Assembly: GCA_905234395.1 (NCBI GenBank)
Contig: CAJOHG010000010.1
Location: 1 to 52,002, forward strand
DNA from: an uncultured Selenomonadaceae bacterium
Lineage (GTDB): Bacteria; Bacillota; Negativicutes; Selenomonadales; Selenomonadaceae
Length of the DNA stretch: 52,002 bases
Direction: 5' to 3'
Shown: positions 41,653 through 50,110 of the stretch, piece by piece
How positions within the stretch are numbered: position 1 is the stretch's first letter
How the letters are laid out: the number at the start of each line of letters is the position of its first letter
The notes under the pieces: model-generated
Seen by the model: only the letters and a program-made list of their open reading frames with translations
Told to the model about the DNA's origin: nothing
The model's database searches: none
Translations under genes and position numbers: made by a program

Positions 41653-41688
41653 ATCCGCCGCGTCGAATTGAAGCGGTGGATTTTTTTT
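41653..41688 (+). terminator. Terminator of mtlD
   Basis: ATCCGCCGC (41653-41661) pairs with GCGGTGGAT (41673-41681), followed by TTTTTTTT. It overlaps the -35 box of the next promoter. Confidence 0.75.
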
Positions 41689-41696
41689 GCTAAAAT
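41668..41696 (+). promoter_or_regulatory. Promoter of the TPM-domain gene
   Basis: TTGAAG (41668-41673) and TAAAAT (41691-41696) are 17 bases apart. The boxes lie inside the loop and T-run of the mtlD terminator, so the two signals share bases. Confidence 0.55.
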
Positions 41697-41722
41697 ACGC
41701 GTTGTCGAAAGGAGTCTTAAAC

Positions 41723-42526
41723 ATGCTGAAAAAATTTTTCGGGCTGGTCGCATTGATTATCGCGCTGAATTTTTCCGTGACAAGTGCCGCGCAGAAAATT
41801 GATTTTTCCGTGGGTGCCTCGTCAATTCAATCCGTCACCGACAATGCAGGACTTTTGAGCGCACAGGAAATTGATTCGCTCAATCAGAAGATTCAACGCG
41901 TCGAACAGGCTCACAAAATTAAAATCGGCGTCGCGTTCGTGAAATCGATTGGCAAGAGCGATATGATCACCGCGTCGGACAATCTGCTTGATAAAAATTT
42001 CGCCAACGGAATTAACGGCGGAATTGTCCTGCTCGTCGCAATGGATAAGCGCAAATACGAAATGTCAACCGATTTGCGAATGCTCGAACGAATCACCGAC
42101 GAACGCGGCATTCCCTACCTTAAAGACAAATTTCAATCGTCGTTGAGTGCGGGCGATTATTACGGCGCGGTCAATGAATTTGTTGACGGCGTTGATGACT
42201 TGATGACTTTTTATGAGACGAACGGCGGAGCTTATGGTAACGTCGCGCCTCAAGGTTTTGATCCGGTTGCGGCAGGCGGTGCAGTCGTTATCGCGGTGAT
42301 TCTCGGCGTGCTGATTCGTTCGTCGCTTATCGGCTCAATGAGCAACATTCGTCACGCAATGGAGGCGATTGACTATCTCAAGAAAAATACCGTCAAGTTG
42401 ACCGAAAAGCGCGACACGTTTCTTTTTATGAATGTTCAACGGCGTGCCAAAAGCAGCGGCGGCGGTCGTAGAGGCGGCGGCGGTTCACACGGCAGCGGAC
42501 ACGGCGGAGGCGGTGGCAGTTTCTGA
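41723..42526 (+). CDS. Exported membrane-anchored TPM-domain protein (YgcG type)
   Basis: 267 residues. A Sec signal (about 1-24) precedes a TPM domain (about 40-160; SVTDNAGLLSAQEIDSLNQKI at its start, GINGGIVLLVAMDKRKYEMST in the core). A transmembrane segment (about 187-205) and a Gly/Ser/His-rich C-terminus ending GGGGSF follow, as in YgcG proteins. Such proteins are linked to membrane-associated phosphatase or photosystem-repair functions, but the role in anaerobes is unknown. ATG 41723 follows AAAGGAG. Confidence 0.88.
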   Translation: MLKKFFGLVALIIALNFSVTSAAQKIDFSVGASSIQSVTDNAGLLSAQEIDSLNQKIQRVEQAHKIKIGVAFVKSIGKSDMITASDNLLDKNFANGINGGIVLLVAMDKRKYEMSTDLRMLERITDERGIPYLKDKFQSSLSAGDYYGAVNEFVDGVDDLMTFYETNGGAYGNVAPQGFDPVAAGGAVVIAVILGVLIRSSLIGSMSNIRHAMEAIDYLKKNTVKLTEKRDTFLFMNVQRRAKSSGGGRRGGGGSHGSGHGGGGGSF

Positions 42527-42546
42527 CAAAAAATTTTCGCGCACAA

Positions 42547-42580
42547 AAAAGGAGGTCGTCCGATTGAACGATCTCCTTTT
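42547..42580. terminator. Bidirectional terminator between the TPM gene and pyk
   Basis: AAAAGGAGGTCGT pairs with ACGATCTCCTTTT (42547-42580, one G-T pair). Runs of A and T on both sides suit termination in both directions. Confidence 0.75.
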
Positions 42581-42601
42581 GATTTGTTGACGGTTTAAAA
42601 T

Positions 42602-44014
42602 TTAAATCGTGTGCAGTCTGATTGAGCTGGTGCCGCCTTCGCCGTACTTCATGCCCGCCGTTAAAATGACAAGGTCGCCTTTTTGGACGTAACCTTTTTC
42701 AAGCGCGCTCGTCGACGAATAATTAATCATCTGCAGAATGTCAAGCCACGGCGTGCCGTCGATTGGATAAACTCCCCAACGCATGTTCAAATGCCGCGCA
42801 ACTTGAGCCGTCTGCGTGAAAGCGATAATCGGAGCCTTCGGGCGATATTTCGAGACGACTCGCGTTGTGTAGCCCGAACGTGTCGGAGTGATGATTGCCG
42901 CCGCACTGAGTTCGTAGCCGAGTTGAACTGTCGCGTGCGCAATGGCGTCCGTCTGCGAATGTTTACGGTGCATGCCCTTCTGCAGGAAAATTTCTTTGTA
43001 TTCGAGCGACTCCTCAATCTTGAGCGCGATTTGATTCATCATCGCCGTTGCTTCGACGGGATATTTTCCGCCGGCAGTCTCGCCGCTCAACATAATCGCA
43101 TCGGCACCATCGATAATCGCGTTGCCAACGTCGGAAACTTCTGCGCGGGTCGGACGCGGATTCATCGTCATGCTTTCCAACATTTGCGTTGCGACGACGA
43201 CGGGTTTGCCTGCCGCATTGCATTTCTTGACGATATTTTTCTGAATGATTGGAACTTCCTCGGCGGGAATTTCTACGCCCAAATCGCCGCGTGCAACCAT
43301 GATCCCGTCACTCGCCGCAATGATTTCGTCAATGTTCTTGACGCCCTCAAGGTTTTCAATCTTCGAGATGATTTCCATGTGACCGCCGTGCTTTGTAATG
43401 ATTTCGCGAATTTCTTCCACGTCCGCCGCACGTTGAATGAAACTCGCCGCGACAAAGTCCATGTCGTTTTGCACGCCGAAGATTAAATCTTTCTCGTCCT
43501 GTTCGCTGACGGCGGGAAGTCCCAACGATATGCCGGGAGCCGCAACGCGTTTGCGACTGCTCATTTTGCCGCTGTTGAGAATCGTCGTGTAAATGTCCTT
43601 GCCTTTGATTTCATCGACTCGCAATTCGACAAGTCCGTCGTTGAGCAAAAGTTTTTCGCCGACGATAACTTCGGTGTAAAGGAGTTTGTGATTGACGGTC
43701 GCTTGAGTTTCGTCGCCTTCAATGTCGTCGTTGCGCAGAATGAATTTGTTTCCTTCGACGAGCTGAACGGAGCCGTCTTTGAACATGCCGAGACGCATTT
43801 CCGGGCCTTTGGTGTCGAGAATCAGCGAAATAATTTTGCCCGTGGATTTAGCCGCTGCTTTCACCGCGTCGATACGTTTTTTGTGCCCTTCGTGGTCTCC
43901 GTGCGAAAAGTTGAATCGTGCGGCGTTCATACCGTTTGCGATAAGCCCTTCGATAATTCCCGGCGCGTCGGTAGCCGGGCCTTGCGTGCAAATAATTTTC
44001 GTCTTCTTAAGCAT
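42602..44014 (-). CDS. pyk: Pyruvate kinase
   Basis: The last glycolytic step, phosphoenolpyruvate to pyruvate with ATP formation. 470 residues, a form without the extra C-terminal phosphotransfer domain found in some Firmicutes. KTKIICTQGPATD starts the barrel. MNAARFNFSHGDHEGH, SLILDTKGPEMRLG, GIMVARGDLGVEIPAEEVP and DGADAIMLSGETAGGKYPVEA are the signature blocks with the catalytic Lys/Glu region. ATG 44014 follows GGAGG by 9 bases, with a promoter at 44044-44073. Confidence 0.97.
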   Translation of the reverse strand: MLKKTKIICTQGPATDAPGIIEGLIANGMNAARFNFSHGDHEGHKKRIDAVKAAAKSTGKIISLILDTKGPEMRLGMFKDGSVQLVEGNKFILRNDDIEGDETQATVNHKLLYTEVIVGEKLLLNDGLVELRVDEIKGKDIYTTILNSGKMSSRKRVAAPGISLGLPAVSEQDEKDLIFGVQNDMDFVAASFIQRAADVEEIREIITKHGGHMEIISKIENLEGVKNIDEIIAASDGIMVARGDLGVEIPAEEVPIIQKNIVKKCNAAGKPVVVATQMLESMTMNPRPTRAEVSDVGNAIIDGADAIMLSGETAGGKYPVEATAMMNQIALKIEESLEYKEIFLQKGMHRKHSQTDAIAHATVQLGYELSAAAIITPTRSGYTTRVVSKYRPKAPIIAFTQTAQVARHLNMRWGVYPIDGTPWLDILQMINYSSTSALEKGYVQKGDLVILTAGMKYGEGGTSSIRLHTI

Positions 44015-44043
44015 AAGCTCGAACCTCCAAAAAAATTTTTTTC

Positions 44044-44073
44044 ATTATACACGACTCAAGGCGGGCAATGCAA
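44044..44073 (-). promoter_or_regulatory. Promoter of pyk
   Basis: On the minus strand a perfect TATAAT (44044-44049) lies 18 bases from TTGCAT (44068-44073), about 30 bases upstream of the start codon. Confidence 0.5.
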
Positions 44074-44139
44074 TTAGGAATTGAATTACGCGGCGATAAG
44101 CGATAAAATTGCGGCAAAAATTTTTCGGAGGGAATTTCA

Positions 44140-45489
44140 ATGGCAAGACTATTCGGAACCGACGGCGTGCGCGGCGAGGCAAATACAAAACTTCCGCCGG
44201 AGTTGGCATATCGCATGGGACGTGCGGCGACAATTTATTTCGGGCGACACTCTGAAGGCACACCGCAAATTTTAATCGGACGCGACACGAGAATCAGCGG
44301 CGAAATGTTGGAAACGGCACTTGTTGCGGGAATTTGTTCGGCAGGCGGTCATGCAATTTTGGCGGGCGTCGTTCCAACTCCGGCAGTGGCTTATCTTGCG
44401 CGGAAACTTCACGCGGCGGCAGGAATTGTCATCAGCGCGTCGCACAATCCTTTTCAAGACAACGGCATAAAATTTTTCGGCGGCAACGGCTACAAACTTC
44501 CCGACAAGGTTGAAGACGAGATTGAACAGATTGTCCGCGACATCGACGACGGAAAAAATTTTGAACGTCCAATCGGCGAGAACGTCGGGCGCATTGAACT
44601 GCGGCAAAATCTTTTGGAAGACTACATCAGCTTTGTCATGAACACGACTTCGGAACGTTTCGACGGCATGAAAATTGTTTTGGACTGCGCGAACGGTGCG
44701 GCTTATCGTGCGATGCCCACTGTCCTTGAACGTCTCGGCGCGGAACTGATTTTAATCGGCGACAAACCCAACGGCATTAACATCAACGACTGTTGCGGCT
44801 CAACGCACATGGAAAATTTGCGGCTGGCAGTTCTGCGAAATCACGCGGCGATTGGAATTGCTCACGACGGCGACGCTGACCGTTGCCTTTGCATTGACGA
44901 GAAAGGCGACACAATCGACGGAGACCACATCATGATTATCTGCGCGAAGTTGATGCTTAAAGTCGGCGCGTTGCCCGATAAAACTGTCGTGACGACCGTC
45001 ATGAGCAACATCGGCTTCCGTCAGGCGTTGAATGAACTCGGCTTGAGTTGCAAGATAACGGCTGTCGGCGATCGTTACGTTTTGGAGAACATGCTCGCGA
45101 ACAATCACCGAATCGGCGGCGAACAGAGCGGTCACATAATTTTTTCCGACTATTCGACGACCGGCGACGGCTTGATAACCGCGTTGCAAGTTCTCACGGC
45201 GATGAAAAAATTCCACGCCAAAGCAAGCGAACTCAACGCTTTGATGACGACTTACCCGCAAGTTCTGTTGAATGTTCGAGTGCACGACAAAGAGGCTTGT
45301 CAAAATTCGGAGGCGGTCAAAGTTGCCGTTGCGGAAGGTGAAATGGAACTCGGCGCGACCGGCAGAATTTTAGTCAGACCTTCGGGCACGGAGCCTTTAA
45401 TTCGCGTGATGGCTGAAGGCCCGGACAAAAATCAGCTCAACCGAATTTGCAACAAGATTGCCGCCGAAGTGGAGAAATACGATGCTTGA
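44140..45489 (+). CDS. glmM: Phosphoglucosamine mutase GlmM
   Basis: GlmM converts glucosamine 6-phosphate to the 1-phosphate for UDP-GlcNAc synthesis. 449 residues. The phosphoserine site lies in GIVISASHNPFQDNGIKFF (Ser about 101), the metal-binding loop is DGDADRC, and the sugar- and phosphate-binding GGEQSGH and RPSGTEPLIRVM motifs follow. ATG 44140 follows GGAGGG. In relatives glmM lies in the cdaA-cdaR-glmM operon and is regulated with CdaA; here it is 42 kb away and followed by an overlapping chelatase gene. Confidence 0.97.
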   Translation: MARLFGTDGVRGEANTKLPPELAYRMGRAATIYFGRHSEGTPQILIGRDTRISGEMLETALVAGICSAGGHAILAGVVPTPAVAYLARKLHAAAGIVISASHNPFQDNGIKFFGGNGYKLPDKVEDEIEQIVRDIDDGKNFERPIGENVGRIELRQNLLEDYISFVMNTTSERFDGMKIVLDCANGAAYRAMPTVLERLGAELILIGDKPNGININDCCGSTHMENLRLAVLRNHAAIGIAHDGDADRCLCIDEKGDTIDGDHIMIICAKLMLKVGALPDKTVVTTVMSNIGFRQALNELGLSCKITAVGDRYVLENMLANNHRIGGEQSGHIIFSDYSTTGDGLITALQVLTAMKKFHAKASELNALMTTYPQVLLNVRVHDKEACQNSEAVKVAVAEGEMELGATGRILVRPSGTEPLIRVMAEGPDKNQLNRICNKIAAEVEKYDA

Positions 45490-46234
45490 CGGCGCGATAA
45501 TTTTGGCAAGCTTCGGCTCTACAGACGATTCGATTCGCGCGAAAACTTTTGACAGACTCGCGGCGGAAATTTCTCAAGCCTTCCCGACCTTTGAAGTGCG
45601 ACAAGCGTTCACGTCAAATTTTATAATTCGCAAACTCGCACGCCGAAAAATTTTCATCGCGACGGTTGCGGAAGAAATTGCTCGTCTTCGCAGCGAAGGC
45701 AGCCGAAAAATTTTTTTGTTGCCGACGCATTTAACGCCCGGTGAAGAATTCGACAACAAGATAAAAATCTGCGCGGCTCCCGACGTTGAGATAATTTCGC
45801 CGCTGTTCGCTGAACCGATTGACAAAAAAATTCTCGCGACGGTGATTGATTGCTTTAAACCTGCCGACGACGAGGAATTAGTTTTAATCGGTCACGGCTC
45901 GCCAAATCGTCACAATCCCGTCTACGAGAATTTGCAACGGCTTGCGGGCGACAGGATTCACATCGGCGTTATCGAGGCGACTGACACGCCGAATTTTGCC
46001 GACGTTGTTAAGCGATTGACCGGCAGAAAAATTTTGCTTGCGCCGTTGCTGTTTAATGGCGGTGTTCACGTGTCGAAAGAAATTGCCGGCTCCGACGCAA
46101 ATTCCTGGCTCAATCGATTGCTCGCGCTCGGCAAAAATGTTCGTGTCATTCGCGACGGGCTGGGCACCTTTGAAAATTTTCGCAAGCTTTACATTGACAA
46201 GCTGGAGAAAAAAATTGGACGGACGGAAATTTGA
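45482..46234 (+). CDS. Sirohydrochlorin cobaltochelatase, CbiK-like
   Basis: 250 residues. The chelatase fold of the anaerobic cobalamin route is suggested by AIILASFGSTDDSIRAKTF at the N-terminus, AFTSNFIIRKLARR, the LLPTHLTPGEEF block (His at about 92), and IGHGSPNRHNPVYENL (second conserved His). CbiK inserts cobalt into sirohydrochlorin. The presence of cobS and a PduX-like kinase elsewhere in the window supports a cobalamin role. The ATG overlaps the glmM stop by 8 bases. Its 3' end overlaps the following glycosyltransferase by 20 bases. Confidence 0.82.
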   Translation: MLDGAIILASFGSTDDSIRAKTFDRLAAEISQAFPTFEVRQAFTSNFIIRKLARRKIFIATVAEEIARLRSEGSRKIFLLPTHLTPGEEFDNKIKICAAPDVEIISPLFAEPIDKKILATVIDCFKPADDEELVLIGHGSPNRHNPVYENLQRLAGDRIHIGVIEATDTPNFADVVKRLTGRKILLAPLLFNGGVHVSKEIAGSDANSWLNRLLALGKNVRVIRDGLGTFENFRKLYIDKLEKKIGRTEI

Positions 46235-47582
46235 GATAATCATTCACGCGACGGACTTGGCGGCTTGTCAACGGCTGATCCAATCGCTGGAAACGGTCAA
46301 TGTGCCGGAAAATTTTTCTGCGGCAATTCAACCTGTCACGGGCGACGAAAAATATTTCGCTTACGACACCGCGATGCGCTCTTCCGATGCAAAGTACAAA
46401 ATTTACATTGACGAGCACGCCGTCATCACTGACGAGAATTTTTTGATTGAGCTGTCGGAAATTTTTCGTGACGGATCAATCGGAGCGGTCGGCACAAGCG
46501 GAGCGATTGAGTTGTCGACGCACGGAATATCATTGACTTCTGCCAAACATTCCGACAAAAATTTTCACGGCGAGGTTGAAGTTGTTGACGGATTCTTTTT
46601 CGCAACGCAATACGATTTGCCGTGGAGATACGATTTGTTTGCGGATAATTTTTTTGGCGGACAAGCTCAATGCGTCGAATTCAAACGCGCGGGCTACAAA
46701 ATTTTTATCGGCGGCGATTGGATTGGTTATCGCGGAGAAAATTTCACGCTTGACGAAACGAGCCGTCAAAAATTTTTGGACGAATATTCGGCGGACTTGT
46801 TCCCGCTCGTGACGATAATCATTCCGACGTTCAATCGCCCGAAATTTTTCCGCGAGGCTTTGGAGAGCGCGCTCAATCAAACTTATCGCAACGTCGAAAT
46901 TTTCATCAGCGACAATTCGACCGACGACGCAACCGAGAATTTGATTCGCGACTTTGACGACGCACGCATAAAATATTTTCGGCACAAAAATTTTGACGCC
47001 AACGACAACTGGAATTTTGCCCGCGCCTATGACAATCCCGCCGCCGAATACGTCAACTGGCTCATGGACGACGATTTGTTCATGCCGACGAAAATTGAGC
47101 GCATGATTGAAATTTATCGCAACAATCCCGACGTTTCGCTTGTCACGAGTTTACGCAACGGCATTGACGCGGACGGAAAAATTTTCGGCACGGCTCAAAC
47201 TCCGTTCAAAAATTCGGGCAAATTGTCGGGCGAAGATGCCGGCGCAATTCTCTTGAGCAACTTTGAAAATTTTATCGGCGAACCGACAACCGTGCTGATT
47301 CGGAAAAAATTTCTGCGCGACAACGATTTATGTTGGCATGACGACGAACGAGGCTTTTTCAATCTGCTGGACGTGTCGGCAACTTTTGACGCAGGGCAAT
47401 TTGTTTTTCATTTACGAGCCGCTAAGCTGTCAGCGAATGCACGAAGGTATCGCGTCGGAGTGGGAATATACGCCGCCGCTCATGGCGATTCAATGGGTCA
47501 AGCTGCTCAAGTCGGCGTGGGACAAAAAAATTTTCTTGCGAACCGAAGACGATTTGCGACGCTCAATTATAAGTTGGTTTGA
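46215..47582 (+). CDS. Two-domain glycosyltransferase, copy 1 (3' end frameshifted)
   Basis: From TTG 46215 (GGAG 7 bases upstream). Residues 1-200 are a glycosyltransferase-like domain (YKIYIDEHAVITDENFLIEL, GAVGTSGAIELSTHG, FFGGQAQCVEFKRAGYKI). Residues about 205-390 are a GT2 domain with VTIIIPTFNRPKFFREALE, the DNSTDDAT site and the metal-binding MDDD. The normal frame is left after LLDVS at about 47379; the true C-terminal part continues in another frame to 47757. Role: probable surface polysaccharide synthesis, with rfbF downstream. It is a tandem paralogue of 47823-49013. Confidence 0.75.
   Translation: MDGRKFEIIIHATDLAACQRLIQSLETVNVPENFSAAIQPVTGDEKYFAYDTAMRSSDAKYKIYIDEHAVITDENFLIELSEIFRDGSIGAVGTSGAIELSTHGISLTSAKHSDKNFHGEVEVVDGFFFATQYDLPWRYDLFADNFFGGQAQCVEFKRAGYKIFIGGDWIGYRGENFTLDETSRQKFLDEYSADLFPLVTIIIPTFNRPKFFREALESALNQTYRNVEIFISDNSTDDATENLIRDFDDARIKYFRHKNFDANDNWNFARAYDNPAAEYVNWLMDDDLFMPTKIERMIEIYRNNPDVSLVTSLRNGIDADGKIFGTAQTPFKNSGKLSGEDAGAILLSNFENFIGEPTTVLIRKKFLRDNDLCWHDDERGFFNLLDVSATFDAGQFVFHLRAAKLSANARRYRVGVGIYAAAHGDSMGQAAQVGVGQKNFLANRRRFATLNYKLV
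47280..47379 (+). repeat. 100-base identical segment, copy 1 (also 48885-48984)
   Basis: The 100 bases before the frame break in glycosyltransferase copy 1 are identical, as far as I can read, to 48885-48984 in copy 2. The identity stops exactly where both genes leave frame. The surrounding sequence is only similar. Confidence 0.85.
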
Positions 47583-47757
47583 ATTCCCTGCAACGCGCGG
47601 CTTAAAAGTTCCGTTGTCGAAAAACTATCGCGGCAAGGAAGTTGCGACGTTGGAAAAATATTTCGTGATGATGGCTCAAGCTTTGTCGAACGGTTACAAG
47701 CTTGAACTTTTGCCGATAGAATATTCCGCGCAGGACGCGGTAAAAAAAATTCGCTGA
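47380..47757 (+). pseudogene. C-terminal part of glycosyltransferase copy 1 in the shifted frame
   Basis: In the second frame LLTQGNLFFIYEPLSCQRMH, then WVKLLKSAWDKKIFLRT and LEKYFVMMAQALSNGYKLEL, continue the glycosyltransferase C-terminus to a stop at 47757. The corresponding piece of copy 2 (to 49314) has the same order of motifs. The join lacks some codons after LLDVS, so a deletion of a length not divisible by three is likely. No start codon with a ribosome site precedes it. Confidence 0.65.
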
Positions 47758-47771
47758 ACTGTAAAAAAATT

Positions 47772-47804
47772 CTTCGCTGTGATAGAATCAGCGGAGATTT
47801 TTTT
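47772..47804 (+). terminator. Terminator between the two glycosyltransferase copies
   Basis: CTTCGCTG (47772-47779) pairs with CAGCGGAG (47789-47796), followed by ATTTTTTT. Confidence 0.65.
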
Positions 47805-47822
47805 ATGTAAGGATTGATCGAT

Positions 47823-49013
47823 TTGAACGCGAAAAAATTTGAGATAATCATTCACGCGACGGACGAGGCGGCTTGCTCGCGGCTGATTCAATCGTTGCAA
47901 GCAATCAACGTGCCGGAAAATTTTTCTGCCGAAATTCAACCTGTCACCGGCGACGAAAAATATTTTGCTTACGATACGGCGATGCGCTCTTCCGATGCGA
48001 AATACAAAATTTACATTGACGAGCACGCAATCATCACCGACGAGAATTTTCTGATTGAGCTGTTGGAAATTTTTCGTGACGGATCAATCGGAGCAGTCGG
48101 CACAAGCGGAGCGATAGAACTTTCCACGCACGGAATATCTTTGAATTCAATTAAACGCACCGATAAAAATTTTCGCGGCGAAGTTGAAGTTGTTGACGGA
48201 TTCTTTTTCGCGACGCAATACGATTTGCCATGGCGACATGATTTGTTTGCGGATAATTTTTTCGGCGGACAAGCTCAATGCGTCGAATTCAAACGCGCGG
48301 GCTATAAAGTTTTTGTCGGCGGCGATTGGATTGATTACGGCGGCAACTTCACGCTTGACGAGGCGAGCCGTCAAAAATTTTTGGACGAATATTCGGCGGA
48401 TTTGTTCCCGCTCGTGACGATAATCATTCCGACGTTCAATCGCCCGAAATTTTTCCGCGAGGCTTTGGAGAGTGCGCTCAATCAAACTTATCGCAATATT
48501 GAGATTGTAATAAGCGACGATTCGACAATCGACGACACGGAGCATTTGATTCAAGATTATCTTGCCGACGTGCGCATAAAATATTTCCGCCACAAAGGCT
48601 TCACTGCCGACGACAACTGGAATTTTTTGCGCGACTACGACAATCCCGCCGCCGAATACGTCAACTGGCTCATGGACGACGATTTGTTTTACCCGACGAA
48701 GATTGAAAAGATGGTTGAAGTTTATCGCAATTTCCCCGATGTTTCGCTTGTCACTTCAGCAAAAGATTTTATCGACGCGGAAGGAAATGTAACCGGCAAC
48801 AATCAACATTTAGCTCATCACGACGTAAAAGTTCCGGGCTGTGAAGCGGGAAGACTGCTCTTTTTGAATACCAATTACATTGGAGAACCGACAACCGTGC
48901 TGATTCGGAAAAAATTTCTGCGCGACAACGATTTATGTTGGCATGACGACGAACGAGGCTTTTTCAATCTGCTGGACGTGTCGGACGCGCGGGAATATGT
49001 TTCGGTTGTTTGA
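47823..49013 (+). CDS. Two-domain glycosyltransferase, copy 2 (3' end frameshifted)
   Basis: From TTG 47823 with AAGGA 9 bases upstream. Layout as in copy 1: N-terminal domain (FEIIIHATDEAACSRLIQSL, YKIYIDEHAIITDENF, FFGGQAQCVEFKRAGYKV) and GT2 domain (VTIIIPTFNRPKFFREALES, DDSTIDDTEHL, MDDD). It ends with DVSDAREYVSVV after the frame break at about 48984. The natural C-terminus continues in another frame to 49314. Copy 1 and copy 2 are highly similar in the N-terminal 230 residues and diverge in the acceptor-side region (KDFIDAEGNVTGNNQH against RNGIDADGKIFGTAQT), which suggests that acceptor or donor use has diversified. Confidence 0.75.
   Translation: MNAKKFEIIIHATDEAACSRLIQSLQAINVPENFSAEIQPVTGDEKYFAYDTAMRSSDAKYKIYIDEHAIITDENFLIELLEIFRDGSIGAVGTSGAIELSTHGISLNSIKRTDKNFRGEVEVVDGFFFATQYDLPWRHDLFADNFFGGQAQCVEFKRAGYKVFVGGDWIDYGGNFTLDEASRQKFLDEYSADLFPLVTIIIPTFNRPKFFREALESALNQTYRNIEIVISDDSTIDDTEHLIQDYLADVRIKYFRHKGFTADDNWNFLRDYDNPAAEYVNWLMDDDLFYPTKIEKMVEVYRNFPDVSLVTSAKDFIDAEGNVTGNNQHLAHHDVKVPGCEAGRLLFLNTNYIGEPTTVLIRKKFLRDNDLCWHDDERGFFNLLDVSDAREYVSVV
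48885..48984 (+). repeat. 100-base identical segment, copy 2
   Basis: Identical to 47280-47379. It ends at the same base word GACGTGTCGG that precedes the frame break. Confidence 0.85.
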
Positions 49014-49314
49014 ATGTTTAAGTGCTCTTCGTTTTCATTCTGAACAAGGCGGCAATTCAAATGACATCTACGCGCTCACACCCGTGGCTTGGACGAAACT
49101 GATCAAAAGTGCGTGGGACAAGAAAATCTTTCTGACAAACGACTCGGATTTTCGCAAAGCTGCGGCACTGACTGCTTTTGTTGCCGCAGAAAGATTGGCA
49201 AGAATTTACAACAAAGAAATTCAAGACAAAAATGTTGAGACGTTGGAAAAAACACTCGTTGCTCTGTCGCAGTCTTTGATTAACGGCTGCAAGTTGGAAT
49301 TGCCGACAGATTGA
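48985..49314 (+). pseudogene. C-terminal part of glycosyltransferase copy 2 in the shifted frame
   Basis: The frame gives TRGNMFRLFECLSALRFHSE, then WTKLIKSAWDKKIFLTND and ETLEKTLVALSQSLINGCKLE, matching the C-terminal piece of copy 1. It ends at 49314, 20 bases before rfbF. A ribosome site is lacking, so without frameshifting it would not be made. Confidence 0.6.
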
Positions 49315-49334
49315 AATGCAATGAGGTGATGGCT

Positions 49335-50102
49335 TTGAAAGTCGTAATTTTGGCGGGCGGCTTCGGCACACGGATAAGCGAGGAGTCTCATATTATTCCC
49401 AAACCTATGATTGAGATTGGCGGCAAACCTGTTCTTTGGCACATCATGAAAGAGTATTCACACTTCGGGCACAACGAATTCATAATCTGCGCGGGCTACA
49501 AACAGCACGTTATCAAGAACTTTTTCGCCGACTATGCGCTTTATAACAGCGACGTGACGTTTGACTTTCAAGGCGAGAATCGAATCAAAGTTCACAACAA
49601 TTTTTCGGAGGCGTGGAAAGTTACCGTGGTCGACACAGGCTATGATTCGTTGACCGGCAAGCGCGTGAAAATGATTCAGCCTTACGTTGACGATGAAAAT
49701 TTTTTCCTCACATACGGCGACGGACTGTCGAACGTGAACATCAACGAGCTTTTGAAATTTCACATTGCGCACGGAAAAATTTGCACGATAACCGCCGTCA
49801 AGCCCGAAAGTCGTTTCGGCTATCTGGAATTCGACGGCGACAAGGTGCTTGCTTTCCGCGAGAAGAGTAAACAAGACGTCGGCTGGATTAACGCGGGTTA
49901 CATGGTCATGAACGCGAAGGTTTTCGATTATATTTCGGGCAACGTCATGTTGGAACAGGAGCCGATGAAAAATTTGACGCGCGACGGTGAAATTATGGCG
50001 TTTCGTCACGAGGGCTTTTGGCAGTGCATGGACACTCTGCGCGACAAAAATAAGCTTGAGGAACTCTGGCAAAATGATGCGCCGTGGAAAGTTTGGGATT
50101 GA
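49335..50102 (+). CDS. rfbF: Glucose-1-phosphate cytidylyltransferase RfbF
   Basis: RfbF makes CDP-glucose, the precursor of CDP-3,6-dideoxyhexoses. 255 residues, close to the usual 257. The nucleotidyl-transfer loop is LAGGFGTRISEESH with the catalytic Lys in IPKPMIEIGG. TYGDGLSNVNINELL holds the metal-binding Asp, and RDGEIMAFRHEGFWQCMDTLRD is the RfbF-specific C-terminus. TTG 49335 is 6 bases after AGGTG. The next enzyme, RfbG, survives only as a remnant at 51298-51657. Confidence 0.95.
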   Translation: MKVVILAGGFGTRISEESHIIPKPMIEIGGKPVLWHIMKEYSHFGHNEFIICAGYKQHVIKNFFADYALYNSDVTFDFQGENRIKVHNNFSEAWKVTVVDTGYDSLTGKRVKMIQPYVDDENFFLTYGDGLSNVNINELLKFHIAHGKICTITAVKPESRFGYLEFDGDKVLAFREKSKQDVGWINAGYMVMNAKVFDYISGNVMLEQEPMKNLTRDGEIMAFRHEGFWQCMDTLRDKNKLEELWQNDAPWKVWD

Positions 50103-50110
50103 GGTAATTT

